A stretch of 64,000 bases of DNA, taken from the NCBI GenBank assembly GCA_015207585.1, contig JADEWQ010000001.1, positions 62,001 through 126,000 on the forward strand, in the 5' to 3' direction. Source of the stretch: Pleurocapsales cyanobacterium LEGE 06147. GTDB lineage: Bacteria > Cyanobacteriota > Cyanobacteriia > Cyanobacteriales > Xenococcaceae. Shown in pieces: positions 19,367 through 28,579 of the stretch. How positions within the stretch are numbered: position 1 is the stretch's first letter; every line of letters begins with the position of its first letter. The position numbers and the translations under genes are program-made. Under the pieces are notes generated by a model. The model saw nothing but the letters and a program-made list of their open reading frames with translations, had not been told where the DNA came from and made no database searches.

Positions 19367-20974
19367 TTAATGTTTAGTAGTTAATTTTTTAAACATTTTG
19401 TCATTTTTTCGGCATAATTTAACTGCTTCGACAACTAAAAACATAGTTACAGAAATTAGTACAAAACTTATAAAAACAATTGCTAGACTTAGGAGTAAAT
19501 TTTCTAAACTTATACTTCTGTCAGTCCCGCTCGACAAAATAACTTCTAAGAGTAAAGCTGGCCATAAGATTCCACTTCCTATTAGTAATAAATTCACGAA
19601 GAATTTCCCCTGGATAATGAAGTTAATTATTCCTAATAATAGACCTAAAGGTACAAAAATTATTCCATAGTATAAGACTCGAGAAAAAATATCTAAATTA
19701 TAGGTTGTAAGAGGAAAAAGATAATTAGCAATTAGGATTGCTGGGGTTAACTCTACATAATGTAAATTAGTTAATTTGTCTACATAGATTTGAAGCAGGG
19801 AATTAGCATAAGTAATAATCAATTGATGCCATTGGAAATCTTTAAAAACATCGGGTACGACCAGTTCGGGAATTGCGCCATTTTCTCCAGTAATGGGCGA
19901 TCGCACTCGTAAAACTAGGTCGGATTTTTCCTGAGCGAGAGTAAAATTGCGCTGGTAAGGACCGCCTGAAAGAGAAATAATGCGAGCAGGACCGGATTGA
20001 TGAATGTCAGCGGTTGCAACGGTAGTAATTATCGTAAATTGTGAAGTTTGACGGATTTGCGCGATCGCTGGAGCAGCAGGCAGTTCAGTTGTCAACCAGC
20101 GATCCCCAGACAGAAAAACTGGGTTAGCTCGGGCAAAATTTGTGGCTTTTCCCTGCCAAAATAGGTCGGGCAAATAACCCGTTCGATCCGAGAAACGCTC
20201 TTGGGTTCCATCTTTTAACTGATAGGAAGCGACTAAAGAATTTCCTAGCTCAACTGAAGCAATTTGCCGAGAAAAAACTTTTGCTACTTCTGCTCTTGAA
20301 ATTGCTCGATCGGCTATGTGAACTTCAGCCAGATAACCCTGCCAGGGACGGTCTCCTGTGGCTTCATTGCCTAAGATTAGAGGGAAATTAGAGTCCCAAG
20401 AAGCGAGATTGGATAGATGCGGTACGGGCAAGGAGATCGTCAAGGCTAAGATAGTATAGCCGAGGAAGTAAGCAGTGAAAGCTTTCAGTGAAAGAAAATT
20501 GTGGAACTGTCTTAGGGCGATCGCTCTTAATAAATAAAAACCAAAATAACCAACAATCCCCCCAAAGCTATTTGACAAAATATCAGTCAGAGTAGAAGAG
20601 CGCGAAGGAATAAATGCCTGTAAAACTTCAACGGTAAAAGATAAAACAAAAGAAGCAAGCAATACTACTATTAAAGTTCCTATTGCTCTTAGTTTTTGCC
20701 TGGGTAGTAAATAGGTTAAGCTAAAGCCAAAAGGAATAAAAAAAATAATATTGACTAAAAAATCCTCAAGATAGCTTTCATGATAAAAACTTTGGTATAT
20801 ATATTCGAGAGAAAAATTATCGGGAAAAGAAAAATCAAAGGGAAAAAGAGTCAAGAAAAACACTAATACTAGGCTGCTGATTAATATTCCAACCCCCATT
20901 AATTTTTCTATCGATTTAGACAGTTTACGAGATTTATTTTTAGAAATTTTCTTCATATTTTTAGGCGAAATCAC
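19367..20974 (-). CDS. VanZ-like membrane protein with an internal LamG-like domain
   Basis: 535 aa. The first VanZ-type membrane part (about 25-160) has LTLFPFDF and DFLVNIIFFIPFGF. A soluble LamG/concanavalin-like region follows (about 190-390; GYLAEVHIADRAISRAEV). The second VanZ-like membrane half (about 410-515) has YYGIIFVPLGLLLGI and FPALL-like helices. The lectin-like insert would face the periplasm. This combination suggests a surface glycan-sensing or anchoring role, but no function is established. Start is uncertain: GTG at 20974 or ATG at 20956, neither with a good ribosome site. 268 bp without features separate it from rfbF. Confidence 0.7.
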   Translation of the reverse strand: MISPKNMKKISKNKSRKLSKSIEKLMGVGILISSLVLVFFLTLFPFDFSFPDNFSLEYIYQSFYHESYLEDFLVNIIFFIPFGFSLTYLLPRQKLRAIGTLIVVLLASFVLSFTVEVLQAFIPSRSSTLTDILSNSFGGIVGYFGFYLLRAIALRQFHNFLSLKAFTAYFLGYTILALTISLPVPHLSNLASWDSNFPLILGNEATGDRPWQGYLAEVHIADRAISRAEVAKVFSRQIASVELGNSLVASYQLKDGTQERFSDRTGYLPDLFWQGKATNFARANPVFLSGDRWLTTELPAAPAIAQIRQTSQFTIITTVATADIHQSGPARIISLSGGPYQRNFTLAQEKSDLVLRVRSPITGENGAIPELVVPDVFKDFQWHQLIITYANSLLQIYVDKLTNLHYVELTPAILIANYLFPLTTYNLDIFSRVLYYGIIFVPLGLLLGIINFIIQGKFFVNLLLIGSGILWPALLLEVILSSGTDRSISLENLLLSLAIVFISFVLISVTMFLVVEAVKLCRKNDKMFKKLTTKH

Positions 20975-21084
20975 TATTTTATTTATTTTTTACCCTACTT
21001 GAGGAAATAAAAAAAATATTCACCTGAGAAACTACGACATTAAATCGGTCTTTTTGGCTCTCTTCTGTTAATCGGATAAGAATT

Positions 21085-21250
21085 GTGTGCGAGCCTCTCT
21101 ATTCTAACTTGGTGCTTTATCAAAAGAGAGCAGATATCGAAGCCATGTTCCGCGATTATAATAGTGGGGGTTATAATCTTGAAGGTAGTAAAACCAATAA
21201 TATTTTGAGGATCAAATCTCTAATTCCCTCTTTCTTATATCTTTTGTTTG
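21085..21250 (+). pseudogene. IS4-family-like transposase fragment
   Basis: The plus strand encodes KRADIEAMFRDYNSGGYNLEG, very close to the [YK]R..IE.MFRD.KSGGYNLE motif around the catalytic Glu of IS4-type transposases. The reading then degenerates into an unrelated tail. Only about 50 recognisable codons remain, with no terminal repeats in view. It marks the left side of the decayed segment. Confidence 0.7.
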
Positions 21251-22427
21251 CTAACCAAGATGCATTTTACTTCTCAGCTAGGAAAGATTATCAATCATAA
21301 ATATCGCCTCATTGAAGTTTTGGGTGAGGGAGGATGGGGAGTTACTTATCTAGCAGAAGATATTCAAAACCATCAGAAATTAGCTTTAAAAGTTTTGGCT
21401 CTTAAAGGTTTAAAAGATTGGAAACAAATCTCCAGAGTTATCTACTGATGGCTTACAAATTGAATTTCGCTCTCGCGTAAATATAAGTACTAGTTTTGCC
21501 GACTGGCTAGAAATTATGGTTGAGCCAGAAATAGAGAAGAGATTTAAGGATGCTCAAGAAGCTTTAGCTGTATTGAAAGAAAAGAAAAAAAATAATGGTA
21601 GTCTAAATTCTTCTGGTTCAAAAAGTATATTAATCGGAGTACCAATTATTATCTTTGGAATATTAATCTGGACTAATTCTAATAAATGGAGAATCTTAAG
21701 TAATCTAGGAGTAGTTCCCGAAAATATTTGTGAACCAAAAATCATGACAAATTATTTAATAAAAGGAGGGAATCCTAATGCAAGAAGAACTCCGTTTTTG
21801 GATAAGTCATATTCTCTATCAGACTGTTTTGATAATATTGAAGACTTAAAGCTTTTTGAACTGTTTATTAATAAAGGTGGGATACCAAATCAAAAGCAGA
21901 TCCTGAAGGATAAAGCAATATCTCCAGAAATTGCTTTGGTTTTATATAAAAACCGAATTAGCCTCAATAATACTCAACAAAAAGAATTCACTTGGCAACT
22001 TTTCAATACATCAAAAGGAATTGCTTCAATTTTAATCGCTAATGGAGCAGATATCAAGACAAGAAATCGCGATGGTAACACACTATTACATATAACAAAA
22101 AATCAAGAAATTGCGCTTTTGGCAATTAAACAGGGCATTAACATTAATGCCACAGATAAAGATGGTAATACTCCATTACATTATGCAGAATCACCAGAGA
22201 TCGTTAAATTATTAATTAAGCAGGGAGCTAATATTAGTTATAGAAATATTCTGGGTAAAACGCCTTTACACTTAGCTGCTATTCATAAATCATATACTTA
22301 TTTTCTAGAAGAATTACTAGAAGCTGGAGCAAATATAAATATAAAAGATAATCAAGGTAAAACTCCTTTAGATTATGCAAGGAGCGGCAAAAATGAAAGA
22401 ATAATTAAATTTTTTAAGTTCTTCTAA
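21248..22427 (+). pseudogene. Serine/threonine kinase - ankyrin gene with catalytic core deleted
   Basis: 21260-21445 encodes a kinase N-lobe start (YRLIEVLGEGGWGVTYLAED, ALKVLALKG, DWKQI). It then jumps, out of frame, to the kinase end (LSTDGLQIEFRSRVNISTSFADWLEIM, about 21438-21518). HRD, DFG and APE motifs are missing, about 200 residues by comparison with the neighbouring kinase. The downstream frame (21516-22427) keeps a membrane span and about four ankyrin repeats (DKDGNTPLHYAE, LGKTPLHLAA) and could still be translated from 21516. As a kinase it is dead. Confidence 0.8.
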
Positions 22428-22449
22428 TTAGAGTTTTAATAATTAATGG

Positions 22450-23818
22450 ATGACAGTTTTTTATAATTATGGAGAAATAATAGCTAATCGCTATCAAATT
22501 ATTGCTACTTTAGGACAAGGTGGTATTGCTACAACTTATCGTGCTTTGGATACTAACAGTAATATAGAAGTTGCGATTAAAACTATTTCTTTAAAAGGAA
22601 TTAGCGATTGGAAACAAATAGAGTTATTTGAACGAGAAGCCAAAATCTTACAACAACTAGATCATCCTGGTATTCCTCAGTATATAGATTATTTTGAAAT
22701 TGATACTAAAGAAGACCGCTATTTTCATTTAGTACAACAATTAGCACCAGGAAAATCTCTGTATGATTTAATAAATGATGGTTGGTGTCCAGACGAACAA
22801 GAAGTTACCAATATTGCTAGTTTAATTTTAAAAATAATCATTTATTTGCAACAGCTATCACCACCGATTATTCACCGAGATATTAAACCACAAAATATTA
22901 TTCGACAAGAAAACGGTGAAGTCTTTTTAGTAGATTTTGGTGCGGTACCTGCTGTTTATCAAACTACTTTTAATGTACAGTAGTAGGAACTTTTGGTTAT
23001 ATGTCTCCTGAACAATTTCGGGGAAAGGCTACCCTAGCTACAGACATTTATGGTCTAGGAACTACTTTATTATTTTTATTAACTAAAAAATGTCCTGCGG
23101 AACTACCTCAACATCATCTAAACATTAATTTTCGTCCTTATCTTAAAGCTAATAACTATTTTGTTGATTGGTTAGAACAATGCATTTTACCTAATTGTAA
23201 TCAACGATTTTTCAATGCTTCAATAGCACTAGCTGCATTACAAGGAAAAATGCTCTTAAGAATATAAGTAAAACTTATTTACTTAAAGGAAGTCCAGTAA
23301 AATTAATCAATGAGCAGGATAGATTAACTCTTATAATTCCTCCCATTAAAGAATTTGGGAATCGTAATTTATTCTATTTTGCTTTATCTAATTTTTACTT
23401 GCTTTGGTACGGATTTTTTTTATTGATTTTCACCCTAATTTTATTCAATTCAGATTTTTCTTTGCTCTTGTATCTTATTTTTGTTAAGGGTCTTCTTGAA
23501 GGTTTATGGATTTTGATTCTTTTATTATTGGTAGCTCCCTTGTTTTTTATTCGTGCTTGGTCGTTTAAGAAAAAAATAACTATTTACCATTTTCAAAATC
23601 ATTTAGATAAAAACCCAAAAATAAACTCTGATATAATTGTTGACTATCCACTTAAAGCATACTTAAAACAATATAAGTTCCCCTTAATAAAAAAATATAT
23701 TACATACTTTCTTCTTGTCTCAAAACTACAGAAGTATAGTTTTGGATTTCTTTTAAGTTGTCGTGAAAATAAATGGTTAGTTCGAGAAATCAACTCTTTT
23801 TTAGCCAGTGAAGAGTGA
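22450..23818 (+). pseudogene. Serine/threonine kinase gene with two frameshifts
   Basis: It starts at 22450 with YQIIATLGQGGIATTYRALD, VAIKTISLKG, IIHRDIKPQN and FLVDFGAVPAVY. The frame breaks near 22970-22983 just before VVGTFGYMSPEQFRGKAT, which continues in another frame. It breaks again near 23250 at an A-rich run, after which a third frame encodes a membrane-spanning C-terminal domain ending at 23818. All motifs are present, so decay is recent or the indels are sequencing errors. It resembles the neighbouring broken kinase at the N-lobe (both have DWKQI), so the pair arose by duplication. Confidence 0.8.
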
Positions 23819-23856
23819 ACTACCTATCGCTTCCCTTGCGGGTAAGCGTAGGCTTC

Positions 23857-24476
23857 CTACCCAACAGACTGCCCAACAGTAGCTTTCTTTCGTCTACTAC
23901 TACGGGGTCTTACCTCTGGCAAACAGTAGGCTGTAGCTCCAGTTCCTGCAACTGAAGGCTCCCGAAGGGTAGCCAAAATTCGCAGTCCTTCGTCTCTTAT
24001 GTTCTTAGCTGCATTGATGTCTCTGTCATGGAGAGTTTTACAGCTAGGGCATTCCCAATGTCTTATATCAAGGGTCCAGGTACTCCGCCGTCTCACGGCG
24101 GAACGGGGCTTACAAGCTCCGGAGGTTTCCTCCGGAGACAGCCCCTCGCCTGCTTGGACTTCGTCAGGTCGCTTACTTGATATAAACAATTGTTGCAGGT
24201 TTTACTGGAGGCAAAGAAACGGTTTACTTCCAGGTAAACCTTACCTTCGTTTTCGGCTTTATACTTCAACATGGTGCAGAATTGTCCCCAACCTACCTGG
24301 CTAATAGCCTTTGACAGTTTGTGATTTCGTACCATGTTTCTTACTGCTAGATTTTCTACCACTATTACTTGGTTCTCGTTTACTATCCTGCGTGATAGCT
24401 TATGGTGAAAATCTTCACGGGCAAGAGTGATTTTATTATGGACTTTAGCTACTTTCTTTTTGGATTTATTCAGCAC
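23857..24476 (-). pseudogene. tnpB (IS200/IS605 OrfB) fragment, 5'-truncated and interrupted
   Basis: The C-terminal half of TnpB is in two frames. 24476 to about 24169 encodes VIVVENLAVRNMVRN (RuvC Glu) and SSKTCNNC (zinc finger). 24073 to 23857 encodes LDIRHWECPSCKTLHDRDINAAKNI (second zinc pair and RuvC Asp). A GC-rich insert of about 95 bp with hairpins splits them. About 200 N-terminal residues are missing, and the fragment begins within the last codons of the Wzy-like gene. No tnpA or intact ends are seen, so it cannot move by itself. A nearby run TLREPSVAG may be a second small insertion. Confidence 0.85.
24074..24168. repeat. Small hairpin-rich insertion element in tnpB
   Basis: About 95 bp, much richer in GC than its surroundings. 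It has perfect palindromes TCCGCCG/CGGCGGA (24084-24102) and CTCCGGAGG/CCTCCGGAG (24117-24137), the latter nested between GGGGCT and AGCCCC arms. Removing it restores the expected SDLPLDIRHWE-type reading of TnpB. No second copy was noticed in this window. Confidence 0.7.
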
Positions 24477-25857
24477 GCTTTTGCTGAAGAATAATGTTGC
24501 TTGATTCTAACTCGCGTTTTTTTCTCCAGGCTTTAGCTTGATATTCTTGCCAGCGAATACCAATTATGATAGCTATATAAACCATATAACCTGGCTCTTC
24601 CATCTGAGAAAAGATGAGACCAAAAACTAATACATTAAGTACTAAGAATTTAGAAAGATCGTCCAAGCAAAGCCTGTGCCACACTACATACCAAATATAT
24701 ATAAAAGATCCTAGTCCGAGCAATCCTAAATCTCCCCAGATACCTGCCCAGCCGAACAAGGGAGAGAACATACTGGATTGGTCGCCCAGCCAACTCGCTC
24801 TTACCGCACTCCAAACAGCTAAACTGGCAGGATGAATAGTAGCACCCAGTGGTGTTAGCAAATCCGAGTAACTATCTAACATCCAACCTCCTAAACGCCC
24901 TACAGTATGACCGGGACCGAGACCCAATAATGGATCGAGAAATGAATCGTAGAAAGTTGGCACGATCCTAAAGGTTGCAGTTTTAAGCAGGGTAGCTTCA
25001 CCATCAGGACCATAGATTTCGGGTCTTGCCCAAGTGAGAAACGCTCCGAAAGCAGACACGTTGTAGATAGCCCAGTATAGAGCACCGCCAAGCACTACTA
25101 AGCCTATTAGATATTTAAGAGCCTCGACCGTATCATTAAATTTAGTAAATAATAAAAGTCCTCCCGCTACTATAAAAACAAAGAGTACTTGCTTAGCATC
25201 AGCTACGTTCATTTGCCAAAAAGTAGCAAAAGCTACACTAGCCCGTAACCAAAGGGGACGATTTGTAGCAACTATAAAATAATAGACACCAAAGGTCATC
25301 GATACAGAAGACCCGACAACATGACCGGCTCCTGACTCGTAAAAAACTCCTTGAATATAGTCGGGATTCGAATCGCCATAGCCTAAAAAATATTGGGCAT
25401 AGGCTGCAAAAAGATTAGCAAAAGAAGCAAAAATTATAAATTTTTGGAGGCGTTTAAACTTATCTGGATTGGGAGGAACCAGAATCAGAGCCAGTAGCAT
25501 GAAAAAGTGCTCGCATAAAAGCAAAAAATTGAGAATGGCATTAATAAATCCGGCTCCATTCAAATAGGCACTGGCAATAGTAATGCCAAAAAAAACTGTT
25601 AAAGCAACAAACAATTCTCGAGCAGCTACAAGATTGGCACGTTCTTTAATTTTAGTTGTGGCTATAACGAGTAGACAAACACAAGGAATGATAATTAGAT
25701 GTAAGAGGTTAATAACCTCCGGAAATTTAAACCAGGTAAGGACACGGGGGAAGAAAGCTGAACTAAAAGCAAATAAAGTGAGGGTTGAAACGGGAATATA
25801 GCCCTTCGGTTTATTCGAGCGTCTAATTTTACTAACTGTCCCGATACTATTATTCAC
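24466..25857 (-). CDS. O-antigen polymerase/ligase-like membrane protein (Wzy/WaaL type)
   Basis: 463 aa with about 10-12 membrane spans and a large periplasmic loop late in the protein (about 275-360; PEIYGPDGEATLL to VRASWLGDQSS). This is the topology of Wzy polymerases and WaaL ligases. These families share little sequence, so the call rests on topology and neighbours: GT4 genes immediately upstream. Its last codons overlap the truncated tnpB, so the native C-terminus (about QQKRAE) may have been altered by the insertion. Confidence 0.7.
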   Translation of the reverse strand: MNNSIGTVSKIRRSNKPKGYIPVSTLTLFAFSSAFFPRVLTWFKFPEVINLLHLIIIPCVCLLVIATTKIKERANLVAARELFVALTVFFGITIASAYLNGAGFINAILNFLLLCEHFFMLLALILVPPNPDKFKRLQKFIIFASFANLFAAYAQYFLGYGDSNPDYIQGVFYESGAGHVVGSSVSMTFGVYYFIVATNRPLWLRASVAFATFWQMNVADAKQVLFVFIVAGGLLLFTKFNDTVEALKYLIGLVVLGGALYWAIYNVSAFGAFLTWARPEIYGPDGEATLLKTATFRIVPTFYDSFLDPLLGLGPGHTVGRLGGWMLDSYSDLLTPLGATIHPASLAVWSAVRASWLGDQSSMFSPLFGWAGIWGDLGLLGLGSFIYIWYVVWHRLCLDDLSKFLVLNVLVFGLIFSQMEEPGYMVYIAIIIGIRWQEYQAKAWRKKRELESSNIILQQKRAE

Positions 25858-25903
25858 AGAATAATTAAATTAATCGACTAGAATATTTTTTGGGGGCAAT
25901 TTT

Positions 25904-27067
25904 TTATATGCTACAAGCTAAAGCATAAATCTTCATTAGTTGCTCGTAATTTTTTGCTGCAGTGTATTTAGCTTCAAATTCGGCTCGTGCTGCCCGACGC
26001 ATCCGAGCTAGTTGTTCTGGATGTTGGAGAACCCATTCTACTCTCGCTACCAGATCGCGTGGATCGCCAGGACCGAAGTGAAGTCCAGTACGACCGTGGT
26101 CGACTAATTCTGCGATCGCCCCAATTTTAGATGCAATTACTGGAGTTCCCTTGGCGAAAGCTTCTACTGCCACTCTACCGAAGGTTTCATACCATTTTGA
26201 GGGAAAAATCAACACCATCGCTTCTCCCATTAGCTCGTAGACTTCCGCCATCGGTCTCCGTCCGAGCCACTTAACATCTGGAAGTCGCTTGGTGGCTTCT
26301 ACAACCTCGCTGGCTAGAGGTCCATCTCCTACTATTTTCAGAGGCATTTTTTGCCCTAGATGTTCCCAAGCTGCCAGTAGAGTATCGAGACCTTTTTCGA
26401 CGGAGAGTCTACCCACATAGAGCGCATAACCGCCACGTCCTTCACCGAGTCCGGGATCGGGATTGACAAAGTTGGGCTTGACCACAATTTTTTCTGCTGG
26501 AAGACCGCCCTCAACGATCTTTTCGCGGGCAAAATTAGTGAGTGCAACATACGAGTCTACCATCTGCGTCCAAGTACCCATGGCACGATGTACAGTAAGC
26601 ATGGTTGCCGTTGCCGCACTTGCTGCTCGATTATCTCGGTAACAGCCATGCCAAACGCCAGGATAAGGAATAAACTTGCCCGAACAATCTTCACAAACTT
26701 GCCCATCTCGAAAAAACAGAGCGTTAGGACACAGGAGACGGTAATTACGAAGAGTCTGTACTACAGGAATTCCTCTAGCTTTAGCTGCGTAATATACGGA
26801 GGGAGAAATTAGAGGAAAAAAGTTTTGAACGTGGATTAAATCGTAGGTTGATTCTGCTAGCTTGTGTTCGACTATTTTGTATGATTCTCTAGACCAAATA
26901 GTTCTCAATGCTATATTGAGCGGATTTAAGGTTGAAACTCGATCGTTGTGTTCCTCATACACGTCAACCTCGTGCCCCATTTCTCTGAGAAGTTGCTCCT
27001 CCGCTTTGCGAGATTCGTCTTCTCCACCACGGATTTGATAGTTATTATGTATACTTAATATTTTCAT
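25904..27067 (-). CDS. GT4 family glycosyltransferase
   Basis: 387 aa, full length. The N-terminal acceptor domain has HNNYQIRGGEDESRKAEE and QTLRNYRLLCPN. The donor domain has YVGRLSVEKGLDTLL and the E-x7-E motif in ETFGRVAVEAFAKG. It probably adds one sugar of the repeat unit at the cytoplasmic face. An odd CEDCSG pair (about 142) resembles a small metal site. It lies 46 bp upstream of the Wzy-like gene, in the same direction. Confidence 0.88.
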   Translation of the reverse strand: MKILSIHNNYQIRGGEDESRKAEEQLLREMGHEVDVYEEHNDRVSTLNPLNIALRTIWSRESYKIVEHKLAESTYDLIHVQNFFPLISPSVYYAAKARGIPVVQTLRNYRLLCPNALFFRDGQVCEDCSGKFIPYPGVWHGCYRDNRAASAATATMLTVHRAMGTWTQMVDSYVALTNFAREKIVEGGLPAEKIVVKPNFVNPDPGLGEGRGGYALYVGRLSVEKGLDTLLAAWEHLGQKMPLKIVGDGPLASEVVEATKRLPDVKWLGRRPMAEVYELMGEAMVLIFPSKWYETFGRVAVEAFAKGTPVIASKIGAIAELVDHGRTGLHFGPGDPRDLVARVEWVLQHPEQLARMRRAARAEFEAKYTAAKNYEQLMKIYALACSI

Positions 27068-27102
27068 TGGAGAAAGCCATAATTGTAAGTTTTTATCAAA
27101 GA

Positions 27103-27314
27103 AGGAGACAGGAGTCAGGAGTCAGAATTCAGAATATTAGAAGTAGGTATTCCTGTCTCCTTTGGGGTTTAAGACAAGGGGCTGTGGTTAGAGGTTTCCT
27201 TCAACCTATGCTCCGTCCCCATCAAGCTTCGCGTGATGGTTCTTGATTCCCTGGTAGGTCTGAATCCCCGAAGGAATTAAACCTAACGACTCCTATATTC
27301 TGACTCCTGATTCA
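27103..27314. repeat. GGAGTCA repeats in inverted orientation around a 160-bp segment
   Basis: GGAGACAGGAGTCAGGAGTC (27103-27122, then CAGAATTCAGAATA) on the left is matched by TATTCTGACTCCTGATTC (27296-27313) in reverse on the right. The segment between (27136-27295) has a CATCA/TGATG hairpin and GAATCCCCGAAGGAATTAAACC-type sequence reminiscent of IS200/IS605 ends. No gene is visible in it. The right copy forms the end of the next GT4 gene. Confidence 0.55.
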
Positions 27315-28478
27315 ATGCTCAAATTTATCCGTGCAAACAGATTGATAAATACCTTCCAAAATCTGTGTTTGCTTGGAGCGATCGAATTTCGTCTCCATAT
27401 GCTTTCTTGCTTGTTTGCTAAAATGCTCCCATAGTTGAGTATCTTGCAACAATCGCAATCCCAATTCGGCAAAACCTTCGTAGTCTCTTTCTGGAACGAG
27501 AAAGCCTGTTTCCCCATCAATGACAGCTTCTGGAATGCCAGCGTGAAATGTAGCGAGCACGGGAAGTGCCATGGCTTGAGCTTCAACGACGACGGTAGGC
27601 AGTCCTTCAGCATCTCCTTCCTCGGTAGTGACACTAGGTACTGCGAGCAAACGAGCGCGATTCATCCAACTTTTGACGACATTTAAAGGTTGAAATCCCA
27701 GAAATTGATATCGTTTGAGTAATTTTGCCGCTAATGCTTCCAATTCAGAGCGCAGGGAACCATCGCCAATAATTATTAATTCCACATCAGGCAAAACTGA
27801 CTGTATTCTAGCCATCGATTTAATCAAATACTCACACCCTTTTTTTCCTGTCAACCGCCCAACAAAAAGAACCACTGGTTCTCGCTCTACTGTTGGATTG
27901 GGCTGAAATTCTTTGGTATTTATACCGTCATAAAGGGTGATAACCTTTTCACTGGGAAAGCCTTGTTCGAGCAGCTTGGTTTTGATGAAGTTGGATACAG
28001 CAATAAATAGTCGTGTTTTGCGTTTAAGCGTCTCGCGACGACGATAGTAAATCCAGTGATTAAAAGAAGAATAACGAGCATACTCTTCTTTTACCGTGGC
28101 ATCAGCACCTCGAAAATGAACTAATAAGGGAATTCGTAATGCTCGCGCCAAAGGTAGTGCCAATACTCCACTTAGCCCAAATTGAGCATTAATTAATACA
28201 GGATTGATTTTCTGGATTTGTCGATATAGTCGAGGAGAAAAACCAAATAGTTTAAAATTGCCTTCTTCGACTTTACCCAAAAGATTGCCTCGATTGACGA
28301 CCAAGGTACGTTCTGAAGGCAAATCTAATCCTCGGACTCGACGCGAACCCACGTAATAAGGGGTAAAGTTTTGCAGACTCTCCCCTAGAGAGCGAACAAA
28401 AGTTTGAGAAGGAGGCAGTAAAAGACTATTAAACAGAATTATAGGAGGAGCAAAGCGATCGCCTTTGTTGTCTTGCAT
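27312..28478 (-). CDS. GT4 glycosyltransferase (WcaL/AmsK-like)
   Basis: 388 aa. FNSLLLPPSQTFVRS and NAQFGLSGVLALPLA match the colanic-acid WcaL-type subgroup. The donor domain has LFVGRLTGKKGCEYLI and EGLPTVVVEAQAM. It probably transfers a hexose onto the growing lipid-linked unit. The final residues overlap the inverted GGAGTCA repeat, so the very C-terminus (about TDKFEH) may be repeat-derived. Confidence 0.88.
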   Translation of the reverse strand: MQDNKGDRFAPPIILFNSLLLPPSQTFVRSLGESLQNFTPYYVGSRRVRGLDLPSERTLVVNRGNLLGKVEEGNFKLFGFSPRLYRQIQKINPVLINAQFGLSGVLALPLARALRIPLLVHFRGADATVKEEYARYSSFNHWIYYRRRETLKRKTRLFIAVSNFIKTKLLEQGFPSEKVITLYDGINTKEFQPNPTVEREPVVLFVGRLTGKKGCEYLIKSMARIQSVLPDVELIIIGDGSLRSELEALAAKLLKRYQFLGFQPLNVVKSWMNRARLLAVPSVTTEEGDAEGLPTVVVEAQAMALPVLATFHAGIPEAVIDGETGFLVPERDYEGFAELGLRLLQDTQLWEHFSKQARKHMETKFDRSKQTQILEGIYQSVCTDKFEH

Positions 28479-28579
28479 GAAATTTTATCTTGTGAGCGGG
28501 AAGACTCTCTCCTAGGCGTGAGAGATGAGAGCGAACTTTTGATATAATACTTCTTGCGTAAGGTGGAAAACAGAAAAAT

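Noticed and set aside
24466-25857. Calling this gene a definite Wzy
   Set aside because: Wzy and WaaL share topology and low sequence similarity; only the general call can be supported.
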